This document shows, piece by piece, positions 63,484-64,000 of a stretch of 64,000 nt of DNA. Under the pieces are notes generated by a model. The model was given only the letters and a program-made list of their open reading frames with translations, made no database searches and had not been told where the DNA came from. Numbering within the stretch: position 1 is the first letter of the stretch; each line of letters opens with the position of its first letter. The DNA comes from an uncultured Lachnospiraceae bacterium (lineage in GTDB: Bacteria; Bacillota; Clostridia; Lachnospirales; Lachnospiraceae), in NCBI GenBank assembly GCA_910586015.1, contig CAJUGJ010000002.1, positions 124,001 to 188,000 on the forward strand, in the 5' to 3' direction. Both the position numbers and the translations under genes were made by a program.

Positions 63484-64000
63484 TTAAAATTGTTTCAAAA
63501 ATCTAGTATCATTTTCATATAACAATCTCATATCATCAATCTCATATTTTAATAATGCAATTCGCTCTAAACCGACACCAAATGCAAAACCGGAGTATTC
63601 TTTTGGATCAATTCCGCTCATTTCTAATACCTTTGGATGTACCATACCACAACCTAAAATTTCAATCCACCCTGAGCCTTTACAAAATCTGCATCCACTT
63701 CCTCCACATTTAAAGCAAGTAACATCTACTTCTGCAGATGGTTCTGTAAACGGGAAATGATGTGGTCGAAATTTTACTTTTGTTTCCTGTCCGAATAACT
63801 CTTTGGCAATCTGGGCAAGTGTTCCTTTTAAATCAGCAAATGTGATATTTTTATCAATAACTAACCCTTCGATCTGATGAAAACTTGGTGAATGTGTAGC
63901 ATCTACTTCGTCCGAACGAAAAACACGACCCGGAGCAATAATACGGATAGGAGGCTTCTTTTGTTCCATCACACGTACTTGAACAGGTGAAGTCTGAGTA
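63484..64000 (-). CDS. pheS: Phenylalanine-tRNA ligase alpha subunit, 5' part outside window
   Basis: The frame is open to the window edge; the visible 171 codons are the C-terminal half. Translation shows TSPVQVRVMEQKKPPIRIIAPG, the class II motif 2 region with HSPSFHQIEG, FPFTEPSAEVDVTC, and motif 3 GFAFGVGLERIALLKYEIDDMR. A CFKCGGSGCRFCKGSGW cysteine cluster is present, as in many Firmicutes PheS. The apparent start near 63972 is internal. Regulation, for instance a T-box, would be outside the window. Confidence 0.95.
   Translation of the reverse strand, partial: TQTSPVQVRVMEQKKPPIRIIAPGRVFRSDEVDATHSPSFHQIEGLVIDKNITFADLKGTLAQIAKELFGQETKVKFRPHHFPFTEPSAEVDVTCFKCGGSGCRFCKGSGWIEILGCGMVHPKVLEMSGIDPKEYSGFAFGVGLERIALLKYEIDDMRLLYENDTRFLKQF

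Noticed and set aside
1..64000. CRISPR arrays, rRNA or tRNA genes
   Set aside because: No regularly spaced repeats or cloverleaf-like or rRNA-like sequences were noticed on reading; a tRNAscan/Infernal run would settle it.

Overview
The window reads as a chromosomal segment of a low-GC Gram-positive anaerobe of the Clostridia, most likely a member of the Lachnospiraceae. The evidence is low GC with A/T-rich third codon positions, AGGAGG-type ribosome binding sites, an hprK - ROK glucokinase - murB - rapZ - whiA/HPr - dnaE - pfkA neighbourhood, an mcsA-mcsB-clpC operon, surface proteins with (TP)n linkers, and a Crh-like HPr domain. The family assignment rests on gene order and protein flavour, not on a search. 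Almost every gene is on the minus strand; only glmS and the GH51 arabinofuranosidase gene are on the plus strand. I see no rRNA, tRNA, CRISPR array or complete transposon.

Layout, by coordinate. 1-8.6 kb: a partial ABC-F ribosome-protection-type gene with a leader containing a four-codon ORF, a heterodimeric ABC exporter pair, tex, and an FrhB-like iron-sulfur oxidoreductase. 8.8-10 kb: an unknown membrane protein with C-terminal DPFAQT repeats. 10.2-21.5 kb: pfkA, dnaE, a NodB-type deacetylase, whiA fused in frame to a Crh-like HPr domain, rapZ, murB, a ROK glucokinase and hprK. This joins glycolysis, carbon-catabolite signalling and cell-wall precursor supply. 21.5-27 kb: a chemoreceptor, glmS (+), galM and a cold-shock protein with a palindrome at its mRNA start. 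27-33.5 kb: a PHP hydrolase, a small membrane protein, and a compact four-gene set consisting of an M14 carboxypeptidase lipoprotein, a PQQ/BamB-like propeller, a substrate-binding protein whose lobes are in permuted order, and an amino-acid-type permease without an ATPase. 33.5-41.7 kb: radA, small conserved proteins, a ComEC-like secreted metallo-hydrolase, and gntR-mcsA-mcsB-clpC with a GntR/YtrA regulator where CtsR would be expected. 42-47 kb: a cohesin-like anchored protein and a 1300-residue SH3-repeat glucosaminidase. 47.3-50.2 kb: purD, purN and purM. 50.4-53.9 kb: an AraC-type regulator with a large C-terminal C39/BtrH-like domain, divergent from a GH51 arabinofuranosidase, with a 251-bp IS200/IS605-derived miniature element between them. 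53.9-58 kb: purE, an unusually long M29 aminopeptidase, an HD phosphohydrolase, a small membrane protein and a VanZ protein. 58.1-64 kb: an Ig-like surface protein, pheT and the 3' part of pheS.

The most notable points are the WhiA-Crh fusion that keeps an internal AAAGGAGG site and lies four genes after hprK, the miniature IS605 element beside the araC-like gene, the MFIW leader of the ABC-F gene, the permuted substrate-binding protein in a peptidase/permease cluster, GntR in place of CtsR, and a family of related long hairpins (GGAGYTGTTRCAAAATA type) that end several operons.
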